Assembly (NCBI RefSeq): GCF_002775205.1
Contig: NC_036457.1
Coordinates: forward strand, 12,810,996-12,874,995
Length of the DNA stretch: 64,000 nucleotides
Direction: 5' to 3'
Source: Xiphophorus maculatus
Taxonomy: Eukaryota > Chordata > Actinopteri > Cyprinodontiformes > Poeciliidae
Of this stretch, positions 23,966-38,925 are shown piece after piece (position 1 is the first letter of the stretch; each line of letters opens with the position of its first letter). Below the pieces are notes generated by a model. That model was not told the origin of the DNA, did not search any database, and saw only the letters and a list, made by a program, of their open reading frames with translations. The position numbers were made by a program, and so were the translations under genes.

Positions 23966-24885
23966 CTAGAAACTAGTGATGTGTCGTTCGCGAACGATCC
24001 GGCTCTAAGAACCGGCTCTTTGAAGTGAACGATTGGAACCTTTAGGATCCTATTTGGGAGCCGGGTTTTTTCTACAGTACATCGCTGTCTCTCTGCCTCC
24101 CTGTCGTTGTGCTTGTGCTCTGCAAGTGCCAGAGCCAGAGCCGCACATCGTTTTTTTTTTTGTCCTGCGGTGCCTCGCTGTCTCTCCCCTCCTTCTCCCT
24201 CTCCTTGCGCGTTTTGCTCTTCTGCCAGTGCTAGAGCGGAGAGTTTTTTTCCCCTCGGTCGGTCCACTGCCCTCATGTCAAGCGTGTGCTCCACACATCT
24301 GACCAATCACACATAGTTTCAATTAATAATGTGGCGAGAAAACACTGAAAAAAAAATTTATCTCCACTTTTTTTGTGGAAACGGCAGGCAATTGGCCAAG
24401 CTGTATAGCGTTCGTCGGCAGGTGTTTATGTACAGACACTCACTCAGCGGTCAAGAAGCACAGAAAGAAGAGGAGTCAGTGTGAGAACTGAATAGGTGAA
24501 AATAAATGAGTGACAGAAAACGGAGCAAGATTTGGACTCATTTTAATGATACATCGAGTTCCAGGGCAGAGTGCAGACTGTGCAAAGTCAGCATTTCCTA
24601 TCGTGCTGGCTCGACAAACAACCTGCACAGGCACATGCAGACATCACACGCATCGGTATTGCTATAGCATTGTTATGCGGCATTTTTACTCATCATAAGT
24701 GCTTAACAATGTCAATAATGAAACAAAATATTATAAAATTAGGTTTAAGCTATTAATTAATTAATAATGTCAAAAATATATATGGGGAGCCGTTTGGGAG
24801 CCGAAAGAGCCGGCTCTCCACAGTAAGAAGAGCCATTAGAGCCGCATCTCGAAAAGGAGCCGAAAATCCCATCACTACTAGAAAC
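23966..24885 (+). mobile_element. hAT transposon copy with perfect 8-bp target duplication
   Basis: The element 23974-24877 (904 bp) is flanked by identical 8-bp copies of CTAGAAAC (23966-23973 and 24878-24885), the hallmark of hAT insertion. The ends are TAGTGATG inverted. Subterminal sequence on both sides is rich in GGCTC/GAGCC repeats (CCGGCTCTAAGAACCGGCTC at 24000-24019, several GAGCCG near 24787-24860), typical of hAT transposase binding. It retains a short BED-finger ORF (24506-24667) but no catalytic domain, so it is internally deleted and non-autonomous. It sits between the PINX1 promoter and the TDH 3' end. The perfect target duplication suggests a fairly young insertion. Confidence 0.9.
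24506..24667 (+). CDS. BED-type zinc finger ORF, remnant of hAT transposase N-terminus
   Basis: A 53-residue open frame begins MSDRKRSKIWTHFND and contains C-R-L-C, then about 17 residues, then L-H-R-H-M-Q-T-S-H. This is the C-x2-C ... H-x(3-5)-H layout of a BED zinc finger, the DNA-binding domain at the N-terminus of hAT transposases and of ZBED proteins. The aromatic W-x-H-F is also typical. After the final H the frame runs six residues to TAG. A GTATTG directly after CATCG could be a relic of the splice donor that joins the finger to the transposase body in autonomous copies. The catalytic part is absent. Whether it is expressed is unknown. Confidence 0.6.
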   Translation: MSDRKRSKIWTHFNDTSSSRAECRLCKVSISYRAGSTNNLHRHMQTSHASVLL

Positions 24886-27800
24886 TATAATGTCATGAGA
24901 CCTACTTGTGCTTGGTTTCACACAAAGGAAATCAGCTAAATAATAAAACAGAGAAGATAAACTGTCCAACTCTGTTATTTACACTCGCTATAATGCAATT
25001 CATTTATGAAGGCCTCACATGTTTCTCACAGAACACTAAGAAATAGTATTCTGTAGACATGTGGAGAGGCTTAATGCAATGGTAACATATAGAAGGTGTC
25101 AGATGAGACCAAAATGTAACTTTTTAAAATACATACAAATCACTATGTGTAACAGAAAACTAACACTACATCCTCATCACATTAACCTTGTGTCAAAATA
25201 TGGCAGACACAAAATATTGTGTCAAAATCCTTAATGGTGTGAGGATTTGTTTCTTACGAAGGGCTAGGTAGAGCTGTGATAGAATGAAGCATGAACAACA
25301 TCTTATGGAAGAAATTAATATCAGAATTCAGACAGCAAACTGTTTAGGTAAATCTTTTTAGTTTGCTTGTTTTATGTTGTATTTTCTTTTACACTTTTAT
25401 GGCAATATATTCATTTTTTTTATCAACAACTCCAAAATAAAATAGAAAAATTTACCAGCTTCATAAAAGATGCTGCGCTGCTATAGTTTTCTTTTTGCAA
25501 CAAAATCTTTTTGTTCAGAGTAAACACCCAGACTGAATATGAAAGTCACTCTTACATAACCTGTACTCCTGTGAGACACACATAACTCCTGTCTGTAAAG
25601 TAACAGGAGACAACTTTTACACTTTTACACTCACGCCCTGTGGTGGGACTTGGCTATCACTTCAATCTAACTTACACATACACTCTATCTGTTTAGATGT
25701 GCTTGAGATAACTGCTGTTTAGAGTCCTGAAGTTACTTCTTCACTCTGAAAGAAAAAGTTTGACATATTGCAAATCTAAAACTGCAATATATTGCACTCT
25801 TTCTGGATGCAAAATCCTATCCAACTTGCACAGACTCCCTTGTTGGATTAAAACAAACATGATTCCCCTCTTCTGTTGTTCTAATAACAAATATCATTTT
25901 CAGATCATACCAGTTCAAACTGGATTGGATTGGATTTGTGTGAAACTCTTATCTAATACAAAAACTACACCTAAACCATTTCCTGGGATTAGAGCAAAGT
26001 TGCATAACACAGGCTTGACTGGTTAATGCTGTTGTCTTCACACACCAAGACTGTCAAGCGCACGGTGTGAGATTTAATTATTTAGATATACAGTCATGAA
26101 GTTGCATATATTGGTAAAATATCTGTGATGTTCAGTCTAAGAAAAAAAAGTATCACAGTCATCCCAGCCTGAATGACTCAGCAGCCTGGTCACTAACTGT
26201 AAGTGTTACACTTTCCAGTAAATCAACCCTACATGAATGTGTGGGGTAAGAGACAGGCGTCGTTGCAATGGCGACAGGACCCCACAGGGAACATCAGCTG
26301 TTATGGTGTTCCTGTTCTTTACTTTCTTCTGCAGTAAAACATAATCTGCAGCACTCTGTGGGAATTTTATTAAACAATGCATAAACAAAATACCAGGCCC
26401 ACAGGGAACAAGGAGGAGCTCAGTGGGAAGCTAGATTCCAAGTATGTGTACATACTTCTAAAAGACGCCTTACATAACTAAGTTTCAACAGGTTAAGCCA
26501 CAAAATAAATTCAAAAAATGTTTCCTTGTTTGCTATTCTTTGCCTCAGAAAACTTTAAATGCAATTCCCATAGGCTGACTCACATTTCCATTGAAGACAA
26601 ACAAGTCTGCATTTGCATGTGGGTGTATTTCACTTCCTTGACCACACAAACTTCAGCCAGTAAGAACAGCATTCATGCACATTATGGTACAGCCTACACA
26701 TGTGAGGAACACATTTCCTTGCAAAAGTATTTACATCCTTGGATATCTTTTAATTTTCCTGGTGAAGTGACAGGAAAATGTTGACTGTTTTTTTTATATT
26801 TACATTACATTTATTTTACACACCCAAATCATTTATTTAAAAACAGCAAAACAGTTCAAGCCTAGTTTACATAAGGTGTATCTGTGAACATTAGTTTTTC
26901 AAATCTTGCCACAGATCCTTTGTTTAATTTGAGTTTGGCCATTAATTGAGTCATTCTAACATACAAATGTGTTAAAATGACTCCAGTTAACTTCAGCTCT
27001 GGCAGATTAGGGTAACTGTTCAAACCTCTGCACAAATCACAAGACTTTTCTCAGTCTTTAACAGAATTTTCATTTCGGTATTATCTTTTTAGCTCAATAA
27101 TGACCAACTTCTCTATTCATATTGAAGAAAAGAATCCCTTCAGCGTGACCTGGGTACCATGTTACGCCATGCTGTAGGTGTATTTGGAGTGTTTGTTGTC
27201 AGCCACTGTATTTTGTATGTTGGGCACATGACTTGACGGAAATTGCAAAGATGAGCTCTTTACCTTTCACAAATGACTTCTTTATTTGATGAGATTTATG
27301 TAGTGTCCGACTAATAGTTGTTCTTCTGACAAATATTTTCACATGACCTTCCTCCCCAAAGAAAACTACACATAGACAAGAAGATATATGGAAAATATTT
27401 ATTGTGAAATTTCTTTTGTGACTGAAAGAACTGGCAGAATTTCTCACATACACACAGAAATAAGTCATATCTTTTGCAGACACTACCTAAATATTTCCAA
27501 GCATGAATGTGACATGTGGAGTCACATTTCCCATTTTCTTTTTTTTTTTTTTTTTTTTTTTGTCAAAATAATGTCAACGCTGGTGAAAAAAACATTAAAT
27601 AACAAAAACTGAAGAGAAACACATAACAGAGCATCAAATGATTTGGGGCAATAGAGCTTCCAAACATTTAACGGGGAAAGAATAAATAACAGAATATGGA
27701 AAATACACTAATTACTGAGTAGTATCAGTTAATCATTTCCCCTGATCTTTACGTTCAGTCACCTCACATACAGTACAATCTAAAATACAACTTGTATTTC

Positions 27801-28252
27801 TAATTTTCATTCCTGGAAAAAAAAAACCTGATCCAGGTAAAAAAAAAAAAAAAAACAGTACAATCAGCATTTTTGAAAATCATTATTAGAAAATGTTGCA
27901 AAATGTTGTGCAACTCCTTCCAGATGCAGGTCAATCTCCTAGTAATCGATTTCTACTGATCAAGCGGTTCAACCTGACACAGACTCTACACCCTTTCACT
28001 TGTAACCCAAATGTTCAAGAATTAAAAGGGAAAGGCGAGCAAACAAGATGTTCAACAGAAAGGTATCTTTCTCTTGTACTGCACCTTTACATTCTGTAGA
28101 GATGGTAGCCATGTAGCAGACAAGCACAGCCCTTTACTTCTGTTTTTTGCTCAGAGAATTGAGAGAACAATTATGTACAGACAAAGTTTCTCCATTCTCT
28201 TGGGTAAAATTTTACATTATATACAAAAATATATATACTTTAATGGGGCATC
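24886..28252. other. Intergenic region between hAT element and TDH stop codon
   Basis: No gene was recognised. The right part (about 27380-28252, minus strand) is probably TDH 3' UTR: an AATAAA-type signal on the minus strand sits near 27394-27399 and an A-tract, seen as plus-strand T at 27541-27562, lies within it. A Tc1 remnant occupies 26712-27340. The rest is AT-rich with no recognised feature. Confidence 0.6.
26712..27340 (-). mobile_element. Tc1/mariner remnant, family A, copy 2
   Basis: It starts near CCTTGCAAAAGTATTTACAT (26718), the same terminus type as copy 1. It then shows decayed antisense transposase blocks: 'ccacagatcctttgtttaatttgagtttggccatt' region (about 26910-26960), an 'aatgaccaactt...gaagaaaagaatccc' region (about 27100-27150) and CGACTAATAGTTGTTCTTCT (27308-27327). 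Transposase sense would be minus. It is heavily degraded, with no ORF. Confidence 0.65.
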
Positions 28253-31897
<3,645 letters not shown>

Positions 31898-31905
31898 GTT
31901 GGAAC
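31898..31905 (-). other. TDH 5' UTR start of first coding exon
   Basis: A TTCTACAG acceptor ends at 31906, leaving eight untranslated bases (GTTCCAAC) before the ATG at 31897-31895. The start codon therefore sits in the second exon, and upstream non-coding exons are required. Confidence 0.7.
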
Positions 31906-33235
31906 CTGTAGAATAAAAAAAAGTAGGTATGAGATGATATAAGACTTTTACAGAAGATTGCCTTCAGTAAAATACCAGAGTGAAGTAAAAATTGATAACA
32001 TGATCTGCATTGAAACTGAAATACCCGTTTGTTTTTTGCAGTTATAATGCTAAATATAGGATAAATTGGCTTATTTCTGTTACAAACACAGACCTAAGAA
32101 AGCACAAACATCAAAATACCTGAATTTTATTTACCATAACTTTATTTCTTGTCAGCCAGATGACCAGCAGCATGTAGCTGGGTTGAAAACTACTTTCACT
32201 CTGGAACTTTCCTATTTCTTTCTCTCTTTTTTTCTTCCTTTATTTGTATAACTTTTTTGTTTATTAATCAGATATATTATGTAATGATCATGGCTCATGG
32301 CGTAAACCATTGCAAGCCTGTGTTTCTGCATATCGACCCGACTTTTGCGCAACGCATCCTTGACGTGACAGACGTGAACTTACCTCAGGGCGCTAACTGG
32401 GGGCTTCCGAAAAGTTGGAAAGCATGTACCGTAACTTGAGAGTATTTATACTGCCCTGCCTTCAGAGAGAGCCAATCATGGAGAGAGGGCGTATAGCGAC
32501 ATACAGAGACAGAGGAAAACGGTGCCAAGAACAGGTTGGCGACCTCAATGACCGGATTTAGAAATATTTTTGGAACGCATTAGGAATCACTTAAACTACT
32601 CTGTCTTGAGCACCTGAGAGCGAAACAGGGGACTCTCTAATACAGGATACAAAAAAAGATGGGGAAAAAAACAACCTTCCAAGAAATAACACTATTGATA
32701 ACAAGATATTTTTACTCGCTCTTGAACTTTCTTTACGCACATTCCAGTAAGGTTCGCAGGAATTTACGTAGACATCAGGAGAGCCAATTGTGTAATATCC
32801 GAGACCTCCTCCTCCGCCTCATCTTTGATATGTTTAATAAATGTTCGCTACCTTACTAATAGTTTTAAAACATTATGTATCACAATATTCAGCGTTTCAT
32901 TAGACATAGTGGGGTTACAATATTTTACATTTCTTTCTTCCTTTTCTCAATGAGTATAAAAAGCAGGCCGAAACGCCGGGTGAAGATGTCTGAGTCATCT
33001 TAAACCTTCTGTTAGGCTGATAGGCTTTTCCCCAATAAGATTATGTTTTATTTATTTTTGACATTTAAGAAAACAAATATGTACAGAGCGAGCACGCTTA
33101 CCTCATTGTGAAAAAAGCACACGTGGTAGAGAATATGCTAATTCGTACAGTTCTTTGAAAAGCCTGCATAAATTAAAATTAAACGGAAAAATGCAGTTTG
33201 AATGGACAATTTTTATTTTTTTTTTAAATACTCAC
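31906..33235 (-). other. TDH first intron
   Basis: Contains the candidate internal promoter (32384-32450 and its upstream CCAAT). Otherwise AT-rich with no recognised coding or repeat content. Confidence 0.55.
32384..32450 (-). promoter_or_regulatory. Candidate internal TDH promoter with alternative non-coding first exon
   Basis: On the minus strand a TATA box (TATAAATA, 32450-32443) is followed about 60 bases later by a near-ideal donor CCTGAG|GTAAGT, the exon ending at 32384. An inverted CCAAT motif (ATTGG) lies about 20-30 bases upstream of the TATA box. A start near 32415-32420 would give a short first exon of about 35 nt that could splice to the acceptor at 31906. A small upstream ATG in it meets a stop quickly. 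This is inferred from motifs only. Confidence 0.45.
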
Positions 33236-33420
33236 CGGTTATGAGAATCGATGGGAGGGGAAAAAAAACAGAAGAAACAAAAATGTCTGACCAGGTTTTA
33301 AAAGAGAGCGAGATAAGTGATGCGGTTTCCTGCTTTGAGTTGCTCCTCCTGCGCGCTGACGTGACGCTCGGGTGTTATCTCCGCTCGGTGTTGCATCAGC
33401 CTCGCCTTCTACTATATATG
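33236..33420 (-). promoter_or_regulatory. Candidate distal TDH promoter and non-coding first exon
   Basis: The minus strand shows a TATA-like CATATATAG at 33420-33412. A donor AACCG|GTGAGT ends an exon at 33236. A start about 30 bases below the TATA box would give a non-coding exon of roughly 150 nt (about 33236-33390), CpG-containing and pyrimidine-rich near its end, with CACGTCAG CRE/E-box-like sequence. It would splice to the acceptor at 31906. Confidence 0.5.
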
Positions 33421-34787
33421 TATCAGCGGCCATCTGCGTCCAGGGGGCCGGGCAGGGCTTGACTCCGATTGGTGGAGGCTCGGAGGTGCGGCGTTCTGAC
33501 CAGCTGTGCTACCTCATCAGATTTTCCTACAGTAGCGGTGCCACGCGTCTAAAACTTCTGCCGTGATGTTTACAAACCGAAAGCTGCGTTCATGTTAAAT
33601 ATAATCGTTGGATAACATTCTTTGAGTGACGAGACTGAAGTGGAAGCTTTGGCATAGCGTTGGAACAATTTCTACACGACAAAAACACAAAAAAATATCC
33701 CTTCCTTCATCAGAATATCCTATCCGTTTAAAAATGAAAAGCTATCGCAGATGTTTGCACGAATCCTTTTATGAGAATATTCTACCTTTTAAAACATATT
33801 TTAACTACAGAGGTATTTGAAAGAATGAAAGAGTTTCAGACTGGTGAAAGGTTTTTTTTTTATTGAAATTAATTTAAACACAGACATCTACAAATACAGA
33901 TCACCGCAAGCTCTTTCTTGCGCATTAATACGTTGTTGACAAATGCAGCGTAGCCACAATGTCTCCACCGGATCGCGCAGGTCACCGTGCATCTCAGCAC
34001 GTTGCAGCACTGGATTCTCTTTGACCTTCTTCAAAATAAATAGTTACAACCTGGCACAAACAAATTATTTCACCTTAGCTCACTTCTACCACACAATTAT
34101 ATCAGTAAGTGCTTCTAACTTACTCAAAGTAACAAATATTTAATTGATCTCAAACAGGTCTTTAAAAACAGGCAATTTGCAGAACAGAAAATATCATGCA
34201 TACAGAACCAAGAACAAAATAATTAGCTTACCACTCCTTTTCTGTTTGAAAAGGAGTAGGAAGAACACTTATTTAATCCTATCATTTATCTCAATTTAAT
34301 GGCTTACTTACAATGCCCTAATTATCAAAAACTTGTAATTAAAATCATGTTATAATATTCATGTTCCTATTCGATATACTGTGCTGAAGAGCCAGCAAAT
34401 ATACTTTAATACATAGAGAAAATAGTTACAAACTAACTCATAAGATGAGAAAAATCTATAGTAATAATGACAATTTAAATAACAATCGACATATAGCCAT
34501 ATAATAATTACCAACTCCTTGTCAATGTACACAGCTAAATTCTCCTGAATTTATGTTTAACCATTACACTCTGGGATAAACTGCCAATTTTCACTAGTTA
34601 GTATGGATATCTACAATACATATGTAACTACAGTATAATTGAATTACCTAATTTCAGAATTGTAAAGGAAAAAGGAAGAACTCTGTTACTGAACTTGAGT
34701 AGATTTTTAAAATTAAAAACACTTTAAGGTTCCAAGATTTGCAGACTTGAAATCCAATTAAATTGTGTGAAAATAAAGTTGCCCCCA

Positions 34788-35060
34788 GTGTTTATCTACA
34801 AAGTTTAACATTATCCTCAATGTTAAGCTTTAGCCACCAATGGTTATCATTATGTCTGATGTTTGACATTCAGTGTTATCATGGCTGTTTAATGCCATCC
34901 GGGATGTGTAACTTTAGCTCTGATGTTTAGTATTTAATATCCAGGATATTTAACGTTGTCCCCGATTTTTTATTTAATCAAGGAGAATGCTTAACGTTAT
35001 CCTCGATGTTTAACATCATTGCCAATGTTTACCAGATGTCAAATTTCATCTCCAGAAAAG
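34788..35060. repeat. Degenerate minisatellite, unit about 22-28 bp
   Basis: Repeated variants of 'gatgtttaacattatcct' occur through the block: TTTAACATTATCCTCAATG near 34804, GATGTTTGACATT near 34858, GATGTTTAGTATTTAATATCC near 34922, TTAACGTTATCCTCGATG near 34992, GATGTTTAACATCATTGCC near 35006. Spacing is irregular and units are diverged. Confidence 0.6.
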
Positions 35061-35169
35061 TTTCTAAAACCTTTTCTAACTAAAAAGTTTAGTTAGAAGC
35101 TAAGCTTTTTGTTTTCTAGGTTATTTTTCTCTTCACAGAAACTACACCCGGTCTGGCGTTGATTAGCTA

Positions 35170-36313
35170 TGGTTGCTTCCTGGAAAAGGGCATTGGCTGA
35201 CATGATGCTGCCATCACCTAATGGTTCTCCCTCTCCTTTTCATTTCCATGAAGATGGAAAAGTTCTCCTGATCAGCTGACCTGTTTTTGTGCCTCTGCTC
35301 TGTCTTCTCTCACCTCCAGTGGGTCATGGCAGATGGCTGCTGGTACTGAGCCCGGTTCTGGTTCTGTTGTTGGTTTACTCCTGTTAGAGGGGAGTTCTTC
35401 CTCTCCACTGTCACAACATGCATGCCCTGTATGAGGGACTGCTGCAAAGTCAACAACTCAACACAAGCGATTTGCTGTTGCCCCCTGCTGGTCAGGGGGA
35501 GTGAATGCCATAAGTAATGACTCCATAATCTGTTGGATTTTACTTGGTACAAACTTTTTAAACTACTTTATAATTAAGTAAACCTAATGAATTGAAAACT
35601 TGAATCAATAGTATTCTGACTAAATTGAAATTACTTTTTGTAAAATGCCATGACAACAACATTGTTGTGAATTAACGTTATAAGCTTTGAACCTTTTGAT
35701 ATCTACTTTTGGGGTTTTGAACTTTCTTGTATTGGTTGTTGGGGTTTTTTTTATTTTTTTTTTATATTGTTTATAGGTGGGGCTCATTTGTTAGTTTGAA
35801 AGTTAAATTTTATATATTGCCTGCCAATTCACAACAAATGCCATCTCAAGGCACTGTGAAGTAATTTTAGTTCAATTACATATACTCTACTTTTGCTAGT
35901 ACAATAAGCTCAGTTGATTCTTAAAGTAGTTTAAAAAGTTTGTACCAAACGAAACCCAGCAGATTGTATGGAGTCTTTACTTATAGCATTCACTCCATCT
36001 GAGCGACAGCAAATCACTTGTGTTGAGTTGTTGACTTTGCAGCAGTCCCTCATACAGGACATGCATGTTGTGACAGTGGAGAGGAAGAACTCCCCTCTAA
36101 CAGGAGCAAACCAACAGCAGAACCAGAACTGGGCTCAGTATCAGCAGCCATCTGCCATGACCCACTGGAGCTGAGAAAAGACAGAGCAGAGACACAACAA
36201 CAAGTCAACTGATCAGGAGAAATGTCCATGTTTGCGGAAATGAAAAGGAGAGGGAGAACGTTTAGGTGATGGCAGCATCATGTCTGCCAGTGCTCTTTTC
36301 CAGGAAGCAACCA
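35170..36313. repeat. Large inverted repeat: two tail-to-tail retroelement 3' fragments
   Basis: Arms 35170-35571 and 35920-36313 are inverted copies of each other over about 400 bp with high identity; outer ends TGGTTGCTTCCTGG and CCAGGAAGCAACCA are perfect. Each arm matches a common fish repeat containing 'gggtcatggcagatggctgctggtactgag' and 'aggggagttcttcctctccactgtcac'. The spacer holds two copies of the usual tail: on the minus strand CAGTGCCTTGAGATGGCATT at 35855-35836, followed by TTGTTGTGAATTGG, and a decayed plus copy near 35641-35675. This fits two retroposon 3' ends inserted tail to tail. The parent family (LINE or SINE) is not assigned. Open frames in both arms (35310-35552 minus, 35968-36174 plus) are mirror images and not evidence of a gene. 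Confidence 0.85.
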
Positions 36314-36684
36314 CAGAGAAATTAGGTACACCCTTCAATCAAAATTTATGACAGGTTATAAATATGAATATGAAAAATAGGGGGCGGGGCAAAAGAGGAG
36401 GGAATGAGAGGGGTGGATGGAGGTGAGGGGGAGTTTTATATGTTAATAAATTTCACACCTCTGACTGCAGCGAGTGGTAGCTATTGATGTCATGAGATAG
36501 AGCAGATGTTAATGACTTATTGTAATTCTTTATCACTGCCCTGAACTATTCTTAGTGAGTCTGAAAGACACACCCTACGGTTCTTTCGCTGGATAAATAA
36601 TCTGCTTCCTCTCCCCCCATTCTTTGTACTTGGTCTAAATGGCTCTCCTAGTGGTCTGAACAACTTGCTACCTCAGCTCCCTTT

Positions 36685-36880
36685 GTCTGTACTCAGCGTG
36701 AAAGACACCTTTCTCCTGCTTTTTCACGGGATAATTGGACTTACTACTTTAGGTCTGATTGTTTGTACTCAACCTGAAAGACACCTTTCTCCTGCTCTTT
36801 CGTGGGATAAGCAAGTCTAAACATCTAATTGTTTAGACTTGCTACCTGAGCTCCGATTGTTTGTACTCAACCTGAAAAAC
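36685..36880 (+). repeat. Short tandem array of a unit of about 80-98 bp
   Basis: The segment 'gt(c/t)tgtactca(g/a)c(g/c)tgaaagacacctttctcctgct(t/c)tttc..gggataa' occurs at 36685-36732 and 36761-36810, and its first part again at 36859-36880, with a more diverged piece near 36560-36600. A 10-bp-arm palindrome (AAGTCTAAAC ... GTTTAGACTT) lies at 36813-36840. Confidence 0.65.
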
Positions 36881-38559
36881 AAGGTTTTATTTTCAGAGTT
36901 ACTTTAAACCATGTCTAAGGATTTTTTTTATTGAATAAAAGAATAAAATGTAAAAAACAGCTTTACCTTTTATTTTAGTTAATGTATTTTTAAAATACTG
37001 TACTTTAAACTAGCCTTCTTGAGACCCTCCCTTCCTCACACATACCCTCCAATGAGGTCACTCATTGTCTGTCACTACCCCCAGGGGATTTGAAAGGACA
37101 GAAAAAGAAAAAGAGCTGCTCCAGGAGTGTTTCTACAGGAGAAAAGAGTTAGTTGCAGTAGAAGCTCTTTTGGTGACTTTATCTATGAGAAAAAAAAAGT
37201 TATTTGCAACAAAAGGTCTGCCAGTTGCTTAGTCTAGGAGAGAAAATGGGTTAAAACAAACTGAAACGCAGGTCCTACTCGATCCTCTCCAGAAGGAAAA
37301 CATGAAGTTCAGCTGAAAACCTGCAAATAAGAGATGGTGGATTACAGTGTGAACATTACAGTGTGAACATTACCTCTGTGACCTCCGACCTGCAGCGCCA
37401 GGAGACCTCTCCTTTGTCAGTCGTCGTCCAGAAGAAATGACGAAATTGCACAAGGTCAAGTGTTGTTTCGGCACAAAAACTAATCGGTTTTCATGTTTAA
37501 ATTGAACGTAAATTAAATTTGTTTGAGTTATTGAATTATTAAAGTATGGACCCTAAATTTCAAACTAAATATTAAATAGGTACCAAAAAAAAATAAAAAA
37601 TTTCAATCCATGTCCCAAAGTTCATGAATATCAGACTGACATTTTTGTGTCTGTGTGTTTTTAAAACACTCATGTAGAAGCTGGGTCATATTTTTATCCA
37701 GCATGGTGCATGCGCGTCACGCTCATTAATAAAAATGGCGCCATTCGCCACTGTTGCCAGAATTGAAATATTCCAGTCCAAACACAGGGTAAAACTAAAC
37801 CTGTAAAACCTGCCCAACGCAATCAAAACCTCTAGTAAAACTCATGTTAATAGCACTATTTGTTTTATTCATAATCTATCCCTAATATATTTTAACAATA
37901 ATTTAGAGAAACAGCAAAATGTTATATTTATTTTTTTATAATATATAGGACTGAGGATTTTTTTTTTTAAGTTTTCAAAATGTACATTTTCTAAGCACTA
38001 ATACAATTTTAGAAAAAATTTTGAGAAGATATTTGATTCAAGATAATTTCATTAAAAATATGGAGAACAGACTGCAAACGGAGCAGCTGAATGATAAACA
38101 ATGTGCCAATACATGCCTGTATAAAGCAGTTAGCTATTTATTCTTGAGGCACATCATCAAGTGATTGCTTCGTCACATCAATGGCAACATCAGTGGGGAC
38201 CTTCCTGGGTTGCTGTTTACTCACTTTGAAACAAGTTATAAGGGGAAGGGAAGGGCCAGACTGAAACTGATGCCCTCCACAGCTACACTAAGAAAGTTGC
38301 TCCTCTATCGCACGTAACATTTTACATGTTTGTTCATGTAAGCTAGTTCTGAAGTTAAATACATAATAACAATAACAACACACTTCTTATTACTGTCAAG
38401 CAAAATTTACCGGTGCCAAAATTAACAGTAAATTTTGTACAGTTCTTTTTTGCCAATAGGAGAAGAATTTATTTCCTAAGGTTAAAACATATTTTAGGGA
38501 AATTAATTTTTAGCTATTTCTGTTTCACAACCTCTTCAGTTTGACCACAGTCCTCATAT

Positions 38560-38925
38560 TTGTGTTTATCTTCAGCTCACCCTTCAGCTTTTCTGTTGGA
38601 CTGGTCTGAGGACCAAGGTGACTGTGAAAAGGGATTTTGCATTTGTGTGGTGACACATTTCCATGTTGATTTGGAGAAAAACTGGCACTTTTTTCTTTTT
38701 CCCGTAAGAAACAATGTGTTGGATCATCATCCTGCTGAAAGAAACCTACAGCAACACAATTTAAATGTTCTGGCAGATATTTTAATATAAATCTCCTAAC
38801 ATTTAAAACATTTTATTAAACCATGCACCTTAAGGTTCTGAGCACTTTTGGAAGTGAAGTAGGCTCACAGCATCACAGATCCTCCACTATACACAACAGT
38901 GTATAATCTTGAACATATTCATCCT
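38560..38925. mobile_element. Possible Tc1/mariner-like remnant, second family
   Basis: Blocks such as TGTTGGATCATCATCCTGCTG (about 38718-38738) and 'gcacttttggaagtgaagtaggctcacagcatcacagatcc' (about 38844-38883) resemble antisense transposase segments of fish Tc1-like elements, where 'cctgctgaaa' and 'cacagcatcacagatcc' are recurrent. No ends were found. The assignment is from memory. Confidence 0.4.

Noticed and set aside
24033..24316. Open frames on both strands within the hAT element
   Set aside because: Low-complexity Pro/Ser/Cys or Ala/Glu-rich translations of pyrimidine-rich transposon sequence; only the BED-finger frame at 24506 has a domain.
35310..36174. Two similar 70-80 residue ORFs sharing VVTVERKNSPLTG-type sequence
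   Set aside because: They are the same repeat read in opposite directions from the two arms of the inverted repeat, not paralogous genes.
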